A stretch of DNA of 64,000 nt from Paraburkholderia gardini (GCF_907164575.1 NZ_CAJQYY010000027.1:1-64000); one strand, 5' to 3'; shown: positions 1-9,252, counted from the first letter of the stretch. The notes: a model not told the origin generated them from the sequence alone. Numbers and translations are program-made.

Positions 1-129
1 CGGGCGTGATACGCCGCGCCGCACGTTCGCAACGCCTGGTTCACTGGCCATCCGGCCGACTGTCAGTCGCCGCCGCCGCATGTCATGATTTGCCTCAAGG
101 TTGCAGGCAGACGTGGCATCGGCGGCGGA

Positions 130-158
130 TTGTCTTGTTGTACGGTGTTCTGTACAAT
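130..158 (+). promoter_or_regulatory. Promoter and YefM-type operator of the toxin-antitoxin pair
   Basis: TTGTCT (130-135) and TACAAT (153-158) are separated by 17 bases and look like a sigma-70 promoter. The inverted pair TTGTAC (138-143) / GTACAA (152-157), containing the hexamer TGTACA (151-156), overlaps the -10. E. coli YefM-YoeB is known to bind palindromes with a TGTACA core, so this is a likely autoregulatory operator. It implies a leader of about 120 nt before the chosen antitoxin start. Nothing else recognisable is seen in bases 1-129. Confidence 0.6.
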
Positions 159-285
159 GGAACATCCGATGGATAGCTGTCTTGTCCCACATGTTTTCCC
201 GCCAGGGAGGCCCGTGAAAGCAGCGCTGCCAACCCAATCTGACAGGAGCGACCGGAGCGAAACCACTCAGGTCGGGAACCCGCAA

Positions 286-579
286 ATGAACGTTCTAACT
301 TATAGCGAAGCGCGTGCCGGCTTCAAGCAGGCAATGGATGACGTGTGCCGCGACCATACGCCGATGATGATCACGCGGCAAAGCGGCGAGCATGTCGTGA
401 TGGTGTCGCTCGATGATTTCAATGCGATGCAGGAAACCCTGTATCTGTTGAGCTCGCCGAAGAACGCTGAACGGCTTGCACGTTCCATTGCCCAGGTGAA
501 GGCCGGCAAGGCGGTTCGACGCAACCTGCTGACACATGAGCAATCAGAAGAGCCGCAACAAAGAGGCCGCAAGGGCTGA
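286..579 (+). CDS. yefM: Type II antitoxin, Phd/YefM family
   Basis: 97-residue antitoxin that would neutralise the following YoeB-like toxin and repress its own promoter. The N-terminus MNVLTYSEAR and the segment EHVVMVSLDDFNAMQETLYLL are the typical YefM/Phd DNA-binding fold; the C-terminal third is charged and presumably wraps the toxin. The start at 286 was chosen because family members begin at this point, with GGGAA 8 bases upstream. The frame is open further upstream, and a GTG at 214 preceded by GGGAGG is a possible alternative adding 24 residues. The 3' end overlaps the toxin gene by 44 bases, which argues for translational coupling. Confidence 0.88.
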   Translation: MNVLTYSEARAGFKQAMDDVCRDHTPMMITRQSGEHVVMVSLDDFNAMQETLYLLSSPKNAERLARSIAQVKAGKAVRRNLLTHEQSEEPQQRGRKG

Positions 580-838
580 TGCCGCGTTTGCCTTCACGGA
601 CGAAGCGTGGGAAGACTATCTGCACTGGCAGCAGACCGATCACAAGGTTCTGCGCAACATCAACGCACTGCTCGAGGAGTGCCGGCGCGATCCGTTCAGG
701 GGAACCGGCAAGCCCGAGCCGCTGGTGGGTAATCTGAGCGGCTTCTGGTCGAGGCGCATCACGCGGGCGGACCGCCTCGTGTATCTGCCGGAAGACGGTT
801 TGATCTATGTGATCGCCTGCCGTTTCCACTACGAGTGA
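536..838 (+). CDS. yoeB: Toxin, YoeB/Txe family mRNA interferase
   Basis: 100-residue ribosome-dependent endoribonuclease of the RelE/YoeB fold, expected to cleave mRNA at the ribosomal A site when free of antitoxin. It matches E. coli YoeB closely: the TDEAWEDYLHWQQTD start, the GKPEPL..NLSGFWSRRIT core holding the catalytic arginine, and the terminal RFHY carrying the His-Tyr pair. A roughly 16-residue N-terminal extension and one extra C-terminal Glu are the main differences. The start lies inside the antitoxin gene. All residues expected for activity are present, so the toxin looks functional. Confidence 0.92.
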   Translation: MSNQKSRNKEAARADAAFAFTDEAWEDYLHWQQTDHKVLRNINALLEECRRDPFRGTGKPEPLVGNLSGFWSRRITRADRLVYLPEDGLIYVIACRFHYE

Positions 839-914
839 GCGAATGAGCGGGTGTGCGTGGCGGCGCGGTTGCGAAACCGCGCCGAACGCGCCAGACGCGC
901 AACCACCGCGCGGT

Positions 915-1841
915 TCAACCGGAACGGGCCCGCGTGCCGGGCAGCACGACCGAAAGCAGCGGCCAGCCGAGGTTCACGCCGAGGCTCGCGGCGACGATCA
1001 ACGCCATGCCAGCGAGTTGCAGCGGCAAGAGCGCGCGGCCGTAGACGAGCGCATCGACGGCGATGGCCGTGAGCGGATAGACGAACAGCAGCACGGCGAT
1101 GACGGGCGTCTGCAGCTTCGGCAGCGCGCCATAGATCAGCACGTACGAGAGGCCGGTATGGAGCACGCCCATGCCGACGACCCAGAACCACTGCTGCGGC
1201 GAAAGATGTACCGACCCAAGCGGTGCAACGAATGCCGCAATCAAAGGCAGACAGACCACGCCCACCAGACATTGCGCGAGCGTCAACAGATGCGGGCGCA
1301 GGTCGCCAAGGCTCTTCGCGATCAGCGTGACGCTCGCGTACAGCACCGAGCCGGCGAGCGCTTCGCCGATCCCGATCAGGTAGCTCGCATGGCCCTGCAC
1401 GTTCCCGCTCGCGATCACACCCGAAGCGAGCACGAGCCCGACGAACGCCGTGCCGATCCAGCCGAGGCGGTCGATGCCGAGCCGCTCGTTGAAGAGCGCC
1501 GCGCCCATCAGCACGACCCAGAACGGCTGCACATGAAACACGACCGTCGCGACGGCGATGCTCGTGCGATGAATCGAATCGAAGAATCCTACCCACTGCG
1601 TGACCATCAGCACGCCCGAGATGACAGCGAGCGTCACCGTGCGTCGCGTGAAAAAGCGGCGCGCGAAGAAGCCTTTCCACGCGCAGTACGCGAAGAGCGC
1701 GAGAAAACCGAACAGGCAGCGAAAAAACACGAGCGTGAGCGCGCCGAGCCGCGCCTCTTCGACAAAGATCCCGATGGTGCCCATCAGCAGTCCGCCGGCG
1801 GCCAGTGTGACGGCCCCTTGCTGGCGTTCGGTGATGTTCAT
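915..1841 (-). CDS. EamA/DMT-family transporter
   Basis: 308-residue inner-membrane protein of the drug/metabolite transporter superfamily, probably a ten-helix metabolite exporter built from two EamA repeats. Hydrophobic segments run through the whole protein, with the second repeat opening near the SYLIGIGEALAGSVLYASV stretch. The start at 1841 (MNITERQQ) has GGGAG about 8 bases upstream; an upstream ATG at 1898 in the same frame lacks this. The gene is divergent from a LysR regulator 105 bases away, the usual arrangement for a regulator controlling its neighbouring exporter. The substrate cannot be read from sequence. Confidence 0.88.
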   Translation of the reverse strand: MNITERQQGAVTLAAGGLLMGTIGIFVEEARLGALTLVFFRCLFGFLALFAYCAWKGFFARRFFTRRTVTLAVISGVLMVTQWVGFFDSIHRTSIAVATVVFHVQPFWVVLMGAALFNERLGIDRLGWIGTAFVGLVLASGVIASGNVQGHASYLIGIGEALAGSVLYASVTLIAKSLGDLRPHLLTLAQCLVGVVCLPLIAAFVAPLGSVHLSPQQWFWVVGMGVLHTGLSYVLIYGALPKLQTPVIAVLLFVYPLTAIAVDALVYGRALLPLQLAGMALIVAASLGVNLGWPLLSVVLPGTRARSG

Positions 1842-1946
1842 GAAAAATAGCTCCCTCGCATGCGTCGACGAACCGAGTATCGATGACTTGCCGGGCACTC
1901 ACAAACGAATTAAATTGAGAAATCCCATAAGCCAAATTGATAAATC
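1842..1946. promoter_or_regulatory. Divergent control region between exporter and LysR gene
   Basis: The 105-base gap is AT-rich around 1905-1945, unlike its surroundings, and must hold both divergent promoters and any LysR site. No single T-N11-A motif stands out clearly enough to define the operator. Confidence 0.4.
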
Positions 1947-2819
1947 ATGCATCCCGAATTCGATGTCGATCTGTTGCGTACGTTCGTCGCGGTGGTGGAG
2001 GCGGGCAGTTTCACGAAGGCGTCGGTGACGGTGCACCGGTCGCAGGCGGCCGTCAGCATGCAGATCAAGCGGCTGGAACGCATGCTGGACACGACGCTCT
2101 TCATGCGCGACACGCGCAATCTCGCGCTGACGCGTCCGGGCAACACGCTGCTCGAATACGCGCGGCGGATGCTCGATCTGCACGAGGAAGCGTGGTCGGC
2201 GATTGCGCGGCCGGATGTGAGCGGGCGCGTCGTGCTCGGCGCGCCGGACGATTACGTGTCGTCGCTGCTTTCGCCGGTGTTGCGGCGCTTTTCGAACCTG
2301 TATCCGCGCGTGGAGATCGAGATCGTCTGCGCGCAAAGCACGGCGCTCGCACCGATGCTGGCCGACAACAAGATCGATCTCGCGTTCGTCACGCGTGACC
2401 GCAGGCTGCGCGGCGACTTCGTGCGTCGGGAGGAGATGGTGTGGGTCGGCGCGCCCGACGATACCTCGGTGCTCGCGACGTCGCCGCTACCGGTCGGGCT
2501 GTACGAGCATGGCTGCGTCGCGCGGGCGCATACGCTCGCGGCGCTCAACGGCGCGGGCATCAAGTACCGCGCCGCGTATAGCAGCGCGAGTCTGCTGGGG
2601 CTCGTGGCAACCGTCGATGCGGGGCTTGCCGTCGTGGCGCTCGCGCGTTGCAGCGTGCCGTCGCGGCTCTCGATTTACGGCGAGGCGCAGGGGCTGCCGG
2701 TCATCGAACCACTGGAGATCGTCGTTGCCCGCAGCGCGAAATCCGACCGTCCGACGTGCGACTATCTCGCCGCGCAGATGATGCAGGATCTGTCGGTGCG
2801 CGCTCAGGCGCGCGCGTAG
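1947..2819 (+). CDS. LysR-family transcriptional regulator
   Basis: 290-residue regulator. Residues about 5-65 form the winged helix-turn-helix (LLRTFVAVVEAGSFTKASV, then SQAAVSMQIKRLE), followed by a periplasmic-binding-like effector domain from about residue 90. Its length is normal for the family. It most likely controls the divergent DMT transporter. Its last 16 bases overlap the convergent end of the ABC ATPase gene fbpC, so there is no room for a terminator between them. Confidence 0.9.
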   Translation: MHPEFDVDLLRTFVAVVEAGSFTKASVTVHRSQAAVSMQIKRLERMLDTTLFMRDTRNLALTRPGNTLLEYARRMLDLHEEAWSAIARPDVSGRVVLGAPDDYVSSLLSPVLRRFSNLYPRVEIEIVCAQSTALAPMLADNKIDLAFVTRDRRLRGDFVRREEMVWVGAPDDTSVLATSPLPVGLYEHGCVARAHTLAALNGAGIKYRAAYSSASLLGLVATVDAGLAVVALARCSVPSRLSIYGEAQGLPVIEPLEIVVARSAKSDRPTCDYLAAQMMQDLSVRAQARA

Positions 2820-3898
2820 CCTGTCACTTCGCCGTCGACGGCGAGCCGCACATGCTCGCCAGGCTGCGGGCTGCGATAACCCGGCACGCGGGCGCGAATC
2901 GCGGTGCCGTTCAGCGGCACAGCCTTGCCGTTTGTGTTCGCCGCGTCATCGTCCAGCAACTGCAGTACGACGCTGGCGTCCTGGCCGTTGAACGTCACTT
3001 CGCGCACGACCGCGCCGAACGTCGGCACGCCGTCGCGCGTCAGGTCGTGCGCGTGCAGCACGTGAATCTGTTCGGGGCGCACCATGACATCGATCGGTCC
3101 GTCCGCCACGGGCGCCGACAGCTTCAGTTCACCGAGCGCGCACCGGGCGATATCGGATGACGCGATGCCCGGCAGCAGCACCGCTTCGCCGACAAATGAA
3201 GCGAGTTCGCGTGAGACAGGTCGCCGGTAGAGCGTTTGCGGCGTCGCGGTCTGGATCAGCTTGCCGTTCCACAACACGGCAACTTCGTGCCCGAGCGAAA
3301 GCGCTTCCGACTGGTCGTGCGTGACGAGCACCGCGGTCGCACCCGCGGCGGCGAGCGCATCCGCTACCGCCTGGCGCGTTTCGAGCCGCAGCGCGGCGTC
3401 GAGCGACGAGAACGGCTCGTCGAGCATGACGAGCGTCGGCGAGGGCGCGAGCGCGCGGGCCAGTGCGACACGCTGCTGCTGCCCGCCGGACAACTGCTGC
3501 GGCGCGCGGTTTGCATAATCGGGCGCGAGGCCCACAAGTTCCAGCAGTTCCGCGACGCGATGCTGCGCACGACGCTGTCCACGTGGCAGGCCGAACACGA
3601 TGTTGTCGGCAACCGAAAGATGGGGAAACAGCGCGCCTTCCTGCGGCACATAGCCGATACGCCGCAGCTCGGACGGCAGATGCAGGTTGTCGCCCGCGAC
3701 CCGGCGGCCGTCGATTTCGATCGTGCCACTATCGGCGTGCTCGAAGCCGCACAGCACGCGCAGCAGCGTGGTCTTGCCGCTGCCGGACGGACCCAGCAGT
3801 GCCAGCAGCGTGCCGCGCTCGACTGAAAGATCGATGCCGTGCAGCACCGTGTGACCGTCGAAGGACTTGTGCAGCCCGCTGATACGAAGATTGCTCAT
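2804..3898 (-). CDS. fbpC: Ferric iron ABC transporter, ATP-binding protein
   Basis: 364-residue ATPase of the Fe(III)/polyamine (FbpC/PotA-like) class that energises import of periplasmic iron. Walker A (GPSGSGKT) lies at residues 36-43, the signature LSGGQ at 136-140 and Walker B with the catalytic Glu at about 157-161. A TOBE-like regulatory domain occupies roughly the last 90 residues. It is the distal gene of a minus-strand operon, 81 bases after the permease gene. Assignment to iron rests on the neighbouring FbpA- and FbpB-type proteins, the DyP peroxidase and the Fur-like box upstream. Confidence 0.88.
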   Translation of the reverse strand: MSNLRISGLHKSFDGHTVLHGIDLSVERGTLLALLGPSGSGKTTLLRVLCGFEHADSGTIEIDGRRVAGDNLHLPSELRRIGYVPQEGALFPHLSVADNIVFGLPRGQRRAQHRVAELLELVGLAPDYANRAPQQLSGGQQQRVALARALAPSPTLVMLDEPFSSLDAALRLETRQAVADALAAAGATAVLVTHDQSEALSLGHEVAVLWNGKLIQTATPQTLYRRPVSRELASFVGEAVLLPGIASSDIARCALGELKLSAPVADGPIDVMVRPEQIHVLHAHDLTRDGVPTFGAVVREVTFNGQDASVVLQLLDDDAANTNGKAVPLNGTAIRARVPGYRSPQPGEHVRLAVDGEVTGYARA

Positions 3899-3979
3899 GT
3901 GAACCAGATGGAAAAAGCGGGGCGTCGGGGTGTTGTGAGGCGTGCGGATGCGCGCAATTATGCGTCGATTCTGTGTCCG

Positions 3980-5662
3980 TCAGCGATGTGCGGCGCGGTT
4001 TTGGCGCAAGGCGGGCTGTGAAACGGACTCCGAAGCCGGCTGTGATGCCGCCCGCAAAGCGGGATTGTGATCGCGCCCGAGCAGCGCCGAGCGGCCGAGC
4101 AGCGCGAACAGCAGGCCGGAGGCGCACAGCGAAATGGCCGTCAGCAGCGCGGCGTAAGGCGCGGCGGCGGCGAACGCGAGCGTCGAGGTATCGGACCATA
4201 CCTGCGTCGCGAGCGTATGCGTGCCGATCGGCGAGAGCAGCAGCGTCGCGTTGAGTTCGGTGACGACCGAAATGAAAACCATCGAAGCCGCCGCACCGAG
4301 GCCCGGGCCCGCCAGCGGCAGCAGCACACGAAGGAGCGTCTGCGTCCAGTTCAGACCGAGCGCGCGGGCGGTTTCCTCGAGACGCGGTTGCGCCTGCGCG
4401 AGGGCGGCGCGCACGCTGACGAGCGCGAGCGGCATGAAGAGGATCGCGTAGGCGATCACGAGCAGCGTCGCGCCCTGATACAGCGGTTGCAGCGCATGCA
4501 CGGCGAGCGAGACGATCGCGAGCGCGATCACGAGCCCGGGCACGCCCTGCGCGAGAAACACGGTGCGCTCGAAGACGGTCGCGAGCCGTCCGGGAAAACG
4601 CACGAGAAGAAACGCGAGCGGAATGACGAGCGCAGTTGTGACGAGCGCGGCGGCAAGCCCAAAACCGACCGACGACATCGTCGCGTTGAACAGCAGTTCC
4701 GGCGACACCTCGGCCGGCGTGACAGCCGCCGCGCCTTCCTGCGTGAGCCAGAAGCCGATCATGCCGAGCGGCACGCCGAGCGTGACGATCGCGAGCGTGG
4801 CGAAGCCGCCAGTCACGATCCAGCGCCACTTGCCGAGGTCATAGCGCAGCGCGGCGCGGCGCGCGCCGCGATCGACGCGCTCATACCGCGCACCGCCGCG
4901 CACGCGAAATTCGAACGCGAGGCATACGAGACACAGCGCGATCAGCAGGCACGCCATCACCGAAGCGCCGCTGCTGTCGAAGCTCGTGCGGAACTCGGCG
5001 TAGATCTGCGTGGTGAATGTGCGAAAACGCAGCAGCTGGAACGCACCGAATTCGGACAGCACGCCGAGCGCCACAAGCAGCATGCCGCCGAGGAGAGCAG
5101 GGCGCAGTTGCGGCAGCACCACGCGGATGAACGTGGCATAGCGTCCGCAGCCCAGCGCGCGTGCGCTTTCCTCGAGCGCCGGATCCATGCCGCGCAGCGA
5201 GGCGGCCACCGGCAGATACACGAGCGGAAAATACGCCGACGTGATCACCAGCAGCGCGCCCGCGAAGTCCTGCAAATCGAGACTCAGCGACACCCACGCG
5301 TAACTCGTGATGAACGGCGGCATCGCGAGCGGCGCGGCGGCGAGCACGGCCCACACACGACGTCCCGGTACATGCGTGCGTTCGACGAACCACGCGGCGG
5401 CCGTGCCGATCACGCTGCACGTAAGCGTCGCGCTGACGGTAATCATCAGCGTATTGACGAACAGTTCGCCGACGAGCGGTCTGAACACGAGTTCGAGCGT
5501 GTCGTCGAAACCGAACGTCGTCGCGCGATAAAACGTAAACGCGAGCGGCAGCAGCACCAGCAATGCGCTGATTGCCGCTGCCGCCAGCAGACCGCGCGGC
5601 GCGCGTTTCGTGGCGCGCGCCGGTGCGGGAGCCGCCGTGGCGGCAATGACTATTTCACTCAT
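3980..5662 (-). CDS. fbpB: Ferric iron ABC transporter, permease (fused two-half type)
   Basis: 560-residue permease with about twelve predicted helices, made of two homologous halves as in FbpB/SfuB proteins. Each half has the cytoplasmic coupling loop contacting the ATPase (EESARALGCGRYATFIRVVLP in the first half, EETARALGLNWTQTLLRVLLP in the second). It begins 10 bases after the stop of the binding-protein gene, so the two are co-transcribed. No strong Shine-Dalgarno is visible before this start. The GC-rich antisense strand carries a long open frame that I regard as a shadow. Confidence 0.9.
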   Translation of the reverse strand: MSEIVIAATAAPAPARATKRAPRGLLAAAAISALLVLLPLAFTFYRATTFGFDDTLELVFRPLVGELFVNTLMITVSATLTCSVIGTAAAWFVERTHVPGRRVWAVLAAAPLAMPPFITSYAWVSLSLDLQDFAGALLVITSAYFPLVYLPVAASLRGMDPALEESARALGCGRYATFIRVVLPQLRPALLGGMLLVALGVLSEFGAFQLLRFRTFTTQIYAEFRTSFDSSGASVMACLLIALCLVCLAFEFRVRGGARYERVDRGARRAALRYDLGKWRWIVTGGFATLAIVTLGVPLGMIGFWLTQEGAAAVTPAEVSPELLFNATMSSVGFGLAAALVTTALVIPLAFLLVRFPGRLATVFERTVFLAQGVPGLVIALAIVSLAVHALQPLYQGATLLVIAYAILFMPLALVSVRAALAQAQPRLEETARALGLNWTQTLLRVLLPLAGPGLGAAASMVFISVVTELNATLLLSPIGTHTLATQVWSDTSTLAFAAAAPYAALLTAISLCASGLLFALLGRSALLGRDHNPALRAASQPASESVSQPALRQNRAAHR

Positions 5663-5672
5663 CGATGGCGCG

Positions 5673-6695
5673 TTACAGCAGGCCCGCCTGACGCAGCAGC
5701 TTGCCGGCCTGGCTGTCGTCGCCGAGCTGTTCGAGCGTGAGCGCCGGCGGCGTCAGTTCAGCGAACGGCTTGAGGATCGGGTCGGCCGCGACACCCGCGT
5801 GCAGCGGATATTCGTAGCTGACGCGGCTCTTCGCCATCAGGCTCTGCGCGCGTTCGCTGACCAGATACTTCAGGAACTGCTGCGCGCCATCCGGGTTGTG
5901 CGCGGTTTTCAGCACGGCCGCACCCGACACGTTCACGAGTGCGCCCGCGTCGCCGTTGCCGTAGTGATAGATCGCGCTGCGCGTGGCCTTGTCGCCGAGT
6001 TCGGTGTGCAGGCGTGCCCAGTAGTAGTTGTTGATGATGCCGGTGTCGACGCCGCCACGGTTGACGGCGGCGACCACGCCTTCGTCGTCATCGAAAATCT
6101 GCGCGTTCTTTTTCAGGCCCTTGAGCCATTGCAGCGTCTCGTCATGGCCCTTCAGCGCGAGCACGGCGCTCACGAGCGGCAGGAAGTCGCCGTCGCTCGG
6201 TGCAATGCCGACGCGGCCTTTCCACTCGGGCTTCGTCAGATCGAACAGCGAAGGCGGCAGTTGCGACGGCTGCAGTTTCGTCGTGTTGTACGCGAGCACG
6301 TTTTCACGCGCTGTCACGCCGACCCACTGGCCCGCCGGCGAGCTGAAACGCGCGGGGATCGTCGCGAGCGTCGCGGGGGCGACCTTCGCGAGCATGCCCT
6401 TTTCCTCGAGCAGCATCAGTTCGGGCGAGTTTTCCGTGAAGTACACGTCGGCCGGTGTCGCCGAGCCTTCCGCGACGAGCTGCGCCGCGAGCGCCGGACC
6501 TTCGCCGCTGCGGATCTTCACCGAAATGCCCGATTCCTTTTGGAAGTCCTTCGCGAGCATGTCGACAACCTGCTCGTGCTGCGCGCTGTACAGCACGAGC
6601 GAAGCAGCGTGCGCGGCAGGCGCCGTCAGCGGCAGCGACAGTGCGGCGGCGATGAACGACGCGCCAAGGCGCGCGCGAAACCAGGATTGAGTCAT
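5673..6695 (-). CDS. fbpA: Ferric iron ABC transporter, periplasmic binding protein
   Basis: 340-residue exported protein of the FbpA/FutA ferric-binding family. A Sec signal peptide (hydrophobic core about residues 10-28, cleavage near AHA-AS) precedes SLVLYSAQHEQVVDMLAKDF, the typical opening of iron-binding members. The later segment TGIINNYYWARL carries the tandem tyrosines that ligate Fe(III) in this family. The start at 6695 was chosen for the signal peptide directly after it; upstream in-frame codons give unlikely protein. It follows the peroxidase gene by 92 bases, which suggests iron released by the peroxidase is its cargo. Confidence 0.9.
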   Translation of the reverse strand: MTQSWFRARLGASFIAAALSLPLTAPAAHAASLVLYSAQHEQVVDMLAKDFQKESGISVKIRSGEGPALAAQLVAEGSATPADVYFTENSPELMLLEEKGMLAKVAPATLATIPARFSSPAGQWVGVTARENVLAYNTTKLQPSQLPPSLFDLTKPEWKGRVGIAPSDGDFLPLVSAVLALKGHDETLQWLKGLKKNAQIFDDDEGVVAAVNRGGVDTGIINNYYWARLHTELGDKATRSAIYHYGNGDAGALVNVSGAAVLKTAHNPDGAQQFLKYLVSERAQSLMAKSRVSYEYPLHAGVAADPILKPFAELTPPALTLEQLGDDSQAGKLLRQAGLL

Positions 6696-6787
6696 GATTC
6701 TTATATCCCCTTGATGTGTTGATCCAATGCGTTGTGTGCGCGGTGCGGGCCCAGGGCTTGAAGCGACGCCCATGCGGCCCGCGCGGC

Positions 6788-8086
6788 CTATGTTTCGAAC
6801 AGACCCGCGCCGATGTACGAACCCGGCCGCGCGCCCGGCGGGCAGGCGAATATCGCGCTGCCGACGTGCGTCGTGAACTGGTTCATCATGTCGAACTTCG
6901 AGAGCTTTTCGTTGATCGGAATGAAGCCGGTGCGCGGATCGCCCTGATGCGCGATGAAAATGAGTCCGGCGTCGTACTCCGTTTCCTGGCGCCATGGCGG
7001 CCAGCGCTCGATGTAGAAATTCGTGCCGTCGTTGTACGAATACGAGCGGCGCAGAATCTGCGCGCCGTTGTTCGATGCCTCATTCGAGAGCCGCACGTGC
7101 GCGTTCTGCGCGATGACCGGATTGCCGTCCTTGTCCTCGGCTTTCAGGTCGAGCGCGTCGAATTCGTTTTTCATGCCGATTGGCGCGCCGCTGTACTTGT
7201 GCCGGCCGAACACTTCTTCCTGGAAGCCGAGCTCCATCTGGTCCCAGTGTTCGAGCGTGATGCGGATACGGCGCACGACCGTGTACGTGCCGCCCTGCAT
7301 CCACGGCGCGTCGGGCGCGTTGGCCCAGACGAACTGGTTCATCAGCGGCGCTTTCGCTATCGAAGGATTGTTCGTTCCGTCCTTGAAGCCCATCAGGTTG
7401 CGAGGCGTCTGCCCGCGCGGACCGGACAGGAAACCCGCCTGGCCCCAGCGCATCGCGATCGCGCCGTAACCCATGCGCGCGAGTTGCCGCACCGCATGGA
7501 ACGCGACCTGCGGATCGTTCGCGCACGCCTGGATGTAGAGGTCGCCGCCGGTCTTCTGCGCGACCAGCTGGTCGCCGTTAAAGCGCGGCAGGTCGACGAG
7601 CGCGGCGGGCCGGCGGTTCGCGATGCCGTAGCGGTCCTTACCCTCCTGCGTGAAGAGGCCAGGGCCGAAGCCGAACGTGATCGTGAGACCCTGCGGGCCG
7701 AGGCCGAGGATATCGGCCGAATCGGGCGCGGGTTTGTCGTCGGGCGTGTCGAGTGGGGCGGCGGTCGCGCCCTGTGTCATGCGCGCGGCGGCGTCGGTCC
7801 ATGCGCGCAGGAGGCCGATCACGTCGTCGCGCTTGCCGGTCGTGAGATCGAACGCCGCGACATACGTATGGCTCTGCTGCGGCGTGACGATGCCGCCCTG
7901 ATGCGCGCCGAAGAACGGCTCGACAGCGCGCTGCGGATCGTCCGCATGGGGCTTGCCGGGCGCAGCCTGGGCCGCCTGGGCGACGCCCGTCGCGCCAAGC
8001 CCGGCGCCCGCCGCCACCGCGGCGCCGCCTGCCTTGAGAAACCCGCGTCGCGACGGGCGCGCTGGGGGTGTGGGGTCGTTTGCCAT
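6788..8086 (-). CDS. efeB: Tat-exported DyP-type peroxidase / deferrochelatase (EfeB-like)
   Basis: 432-residue haem peroxidase exported folded by the Tat system: the twin-arginine motif SRRGFLK is at residues 12-18, followed by an Ala-rich hydrophobic stretch. The DyP signature GFKDGTNN lies at 233-240, holding the distal aspartate. Length and sequence agree with EfeB, which acts with EfeU/EfeO in other bacteria and has been proposed to remove iron from haem. Here EfeU and EfeO are absent and the gene sits in an operon with FbpABC, so it may supply that importer. The start is 5 bases after the upstream stop, indicating tight coupling. Confidence 0.93.
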   Translation of the reverse strand: MANDPTPPARPSRRGFLKAGGAAVAAGAGLGATGVAQAAQAAPGKPHADDPQRAVEPFFGAHQGGIVTPQQSHTYVAAFDLTTGKRDDVIGLLRAWTDAAARMTQGATAAPLDTPDDKPAPDSADILGLGPQGLTITFGFGPGLFTQEGKDRYGIANRRPAALVDLPRFNGDQLVAQKTGGDLYIQACANDPQVAFHAVRQLARMGYGAIAMRWGQAGFLSGPRGQTPRNLMGFKDGTNNPSIAKAPLMNQFVWANAPDAPWMQGGTYTVVRRIRITLEHWDQMELGFQEEVFGRHKYSGAPIGMKNEFDALDLKAEDKDGNPVIAQNAHVRLSNEASNNGAQILRRSYSYNDGTNFYIERWPPWRQETEYDAGLIFIAHQGDPRTGFIPINEKLSKFDMMNQFTTHVGSAIFACPPGARPGSYIGAGLFET

Positions 8087-8091
8087 ATTGC

Positions 8092-9252
8092 TTACTTCGC
8101 GAGCACGAGCGTGTTCACGTCATCCTGTACGTAGTAGAAACCATCGCCTTGCGGCGTCATTGCAATGCCGAACAGGTCGCCATTACCCGGCGGCGATTGC
8201 GCCTTGTCCGTGTCGATCCAGCGTGCGTACAGCTGCTTGCCTTCGACCGGATCGATTTCGACGACCTGGCCGTTGAGCGCGTTCGTCACGAGCAGATGGC
8301 CGTTCGGCGCCGTCACCATCGCGAGCGGGCGGTGCAGCAGACCGTCGGCGCTGACCTGACGGCCGACGCCCGCGCTCGTATCGCGCGTCATCGGTTCGTC
8401 GATTTCGGTCACGCGGTTGCCGATCGCATCGGACACATACAGCAGCGACTGGTCCTTCGACAGCGCGAGGCCCGTCGGTCCGACGAGGAACACGCCCTTG
8501 TCGGCCTGCGCGCCAAAGCCGCTGCCGACGACCGTTTCCTTCTTCACGACCGGCGACTTGCCCTGCGGGATGTCGAGGTCGAGCCGCAGCACCGTGGCCT
8601 GCTTGAACACGGGCGGCGTGCCATCGGCACCACCGACGCCGAAGCCCGCGTTGCTCACGAAGAGCGTCGCGCTCGTGCCGTTATCGACGACGGCCATGTT
8701 GCCCCACGGGTCGTTGATGTTCGGGCTCACGATCGTCGATGCCACCTTGCCCTGCGGGTCGAGCACGATCAGGCAGCCGGCGCCCTTCGTGCCGGTGGTG
8801 CCGTCATTGCTCGGCGTGCTGCCGACGATCACCCAGCCCGACTTCAGCATCGTCATCGCGGTCGACAGGCCGATGCCGCCCGGGCATGCCTTCAGGTCGC
8901 GCGGCACGGTGGCGAACGTCGACATCTGCTTCGTGTCGGGGTGATAGTCGATGATCGTGCTGCCGGTGCCCTGCAGGTTCGTCGCGTTGTTGAAGTTGCC
9001 GACCAGCACGTCGCCCTGTTTGACCGTGCCAGCGGAAACGGGCGCGACGACAATCGCGTACGGGTTCTGGTCGCCGTTGTCGGGCACCGTGTTGATGAGC
9101 GTCTCGTGATGTTTCAGCGTCTCGAGAAAGCCCTTCGGTTCCGCGTGTGCCGCGCCCGCGGCGAACAGTGCGGCGAAGGTCAGCGCGGCGGTGAGCGTGG
9201 CGCGGGGGGTGCCCGTCGTGCGGCGTGCTGCCTGGCGCGTGGGGTAGGTCAT
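8092..9252 (-). CDS. Exported NHL/beta-propeller-like protein of the iron operon
   Basis: 386-residue secreted or periplasmic protein with an N-terminal signal peptide (hydrophobic core about residues 18-38, AHA-EP cleavage). The mature part has recurring short strands with Gly/Asp-rich turns (for example GPTGLALSKDQSLLYVSDAIGNRVTEI and RPLAMVTAPNGHLLVTNALNGQVVEID), typical of NHL or six-bladed beta-propellers. No catalytic motif is recognised. The start at 9252 has GGAG 6 bases upstream. Position between the porin and the haem peroxidase suggests a periplasmic role in the same iron or haem pathway; this is inference from context. Confidence 0.78.
   Translation of the reverse strand: MTYPTRQAARRTTGTPRATLTAALTFAALFAAGAAHAEPKGFLETLKHHETLINTVPDNGDQNPYAIVVAPVSAGTVKQGDVLVGNFNNATNLQGTGSTIIDYHPDTKQMSTFATVPRDLKACPGGIGLSTAMTMLKSGWVIVGSTPSNDGTTGTKGAGCLIVLDPQGKVASTIVSPNINDPWGNMAVVDNGTSATLFVSNAGFGVGGADGTPPVFKQATVLRLDLDIPQGKSPVVKKETVVGSGFGAQADKGVFLVGPTGLALSKDQSLLYVSDAIGNRVTEIDEPMTRDTSAGVGRQVSADGLLHRPLAMVTAPNGHLLVTNALNGQVVEIDPVEGKQLYARWIDTDKAQSPPGNGDLFGIAMTPQGDGFYYVQDDVNTLVLAK

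Noticed and set aside
4067..5740. Long plus-strand open frame opposite fbpB
   Set aside because: Arg/Glu/His-rich composition without domains; the opposite strand encodes a clear permease.
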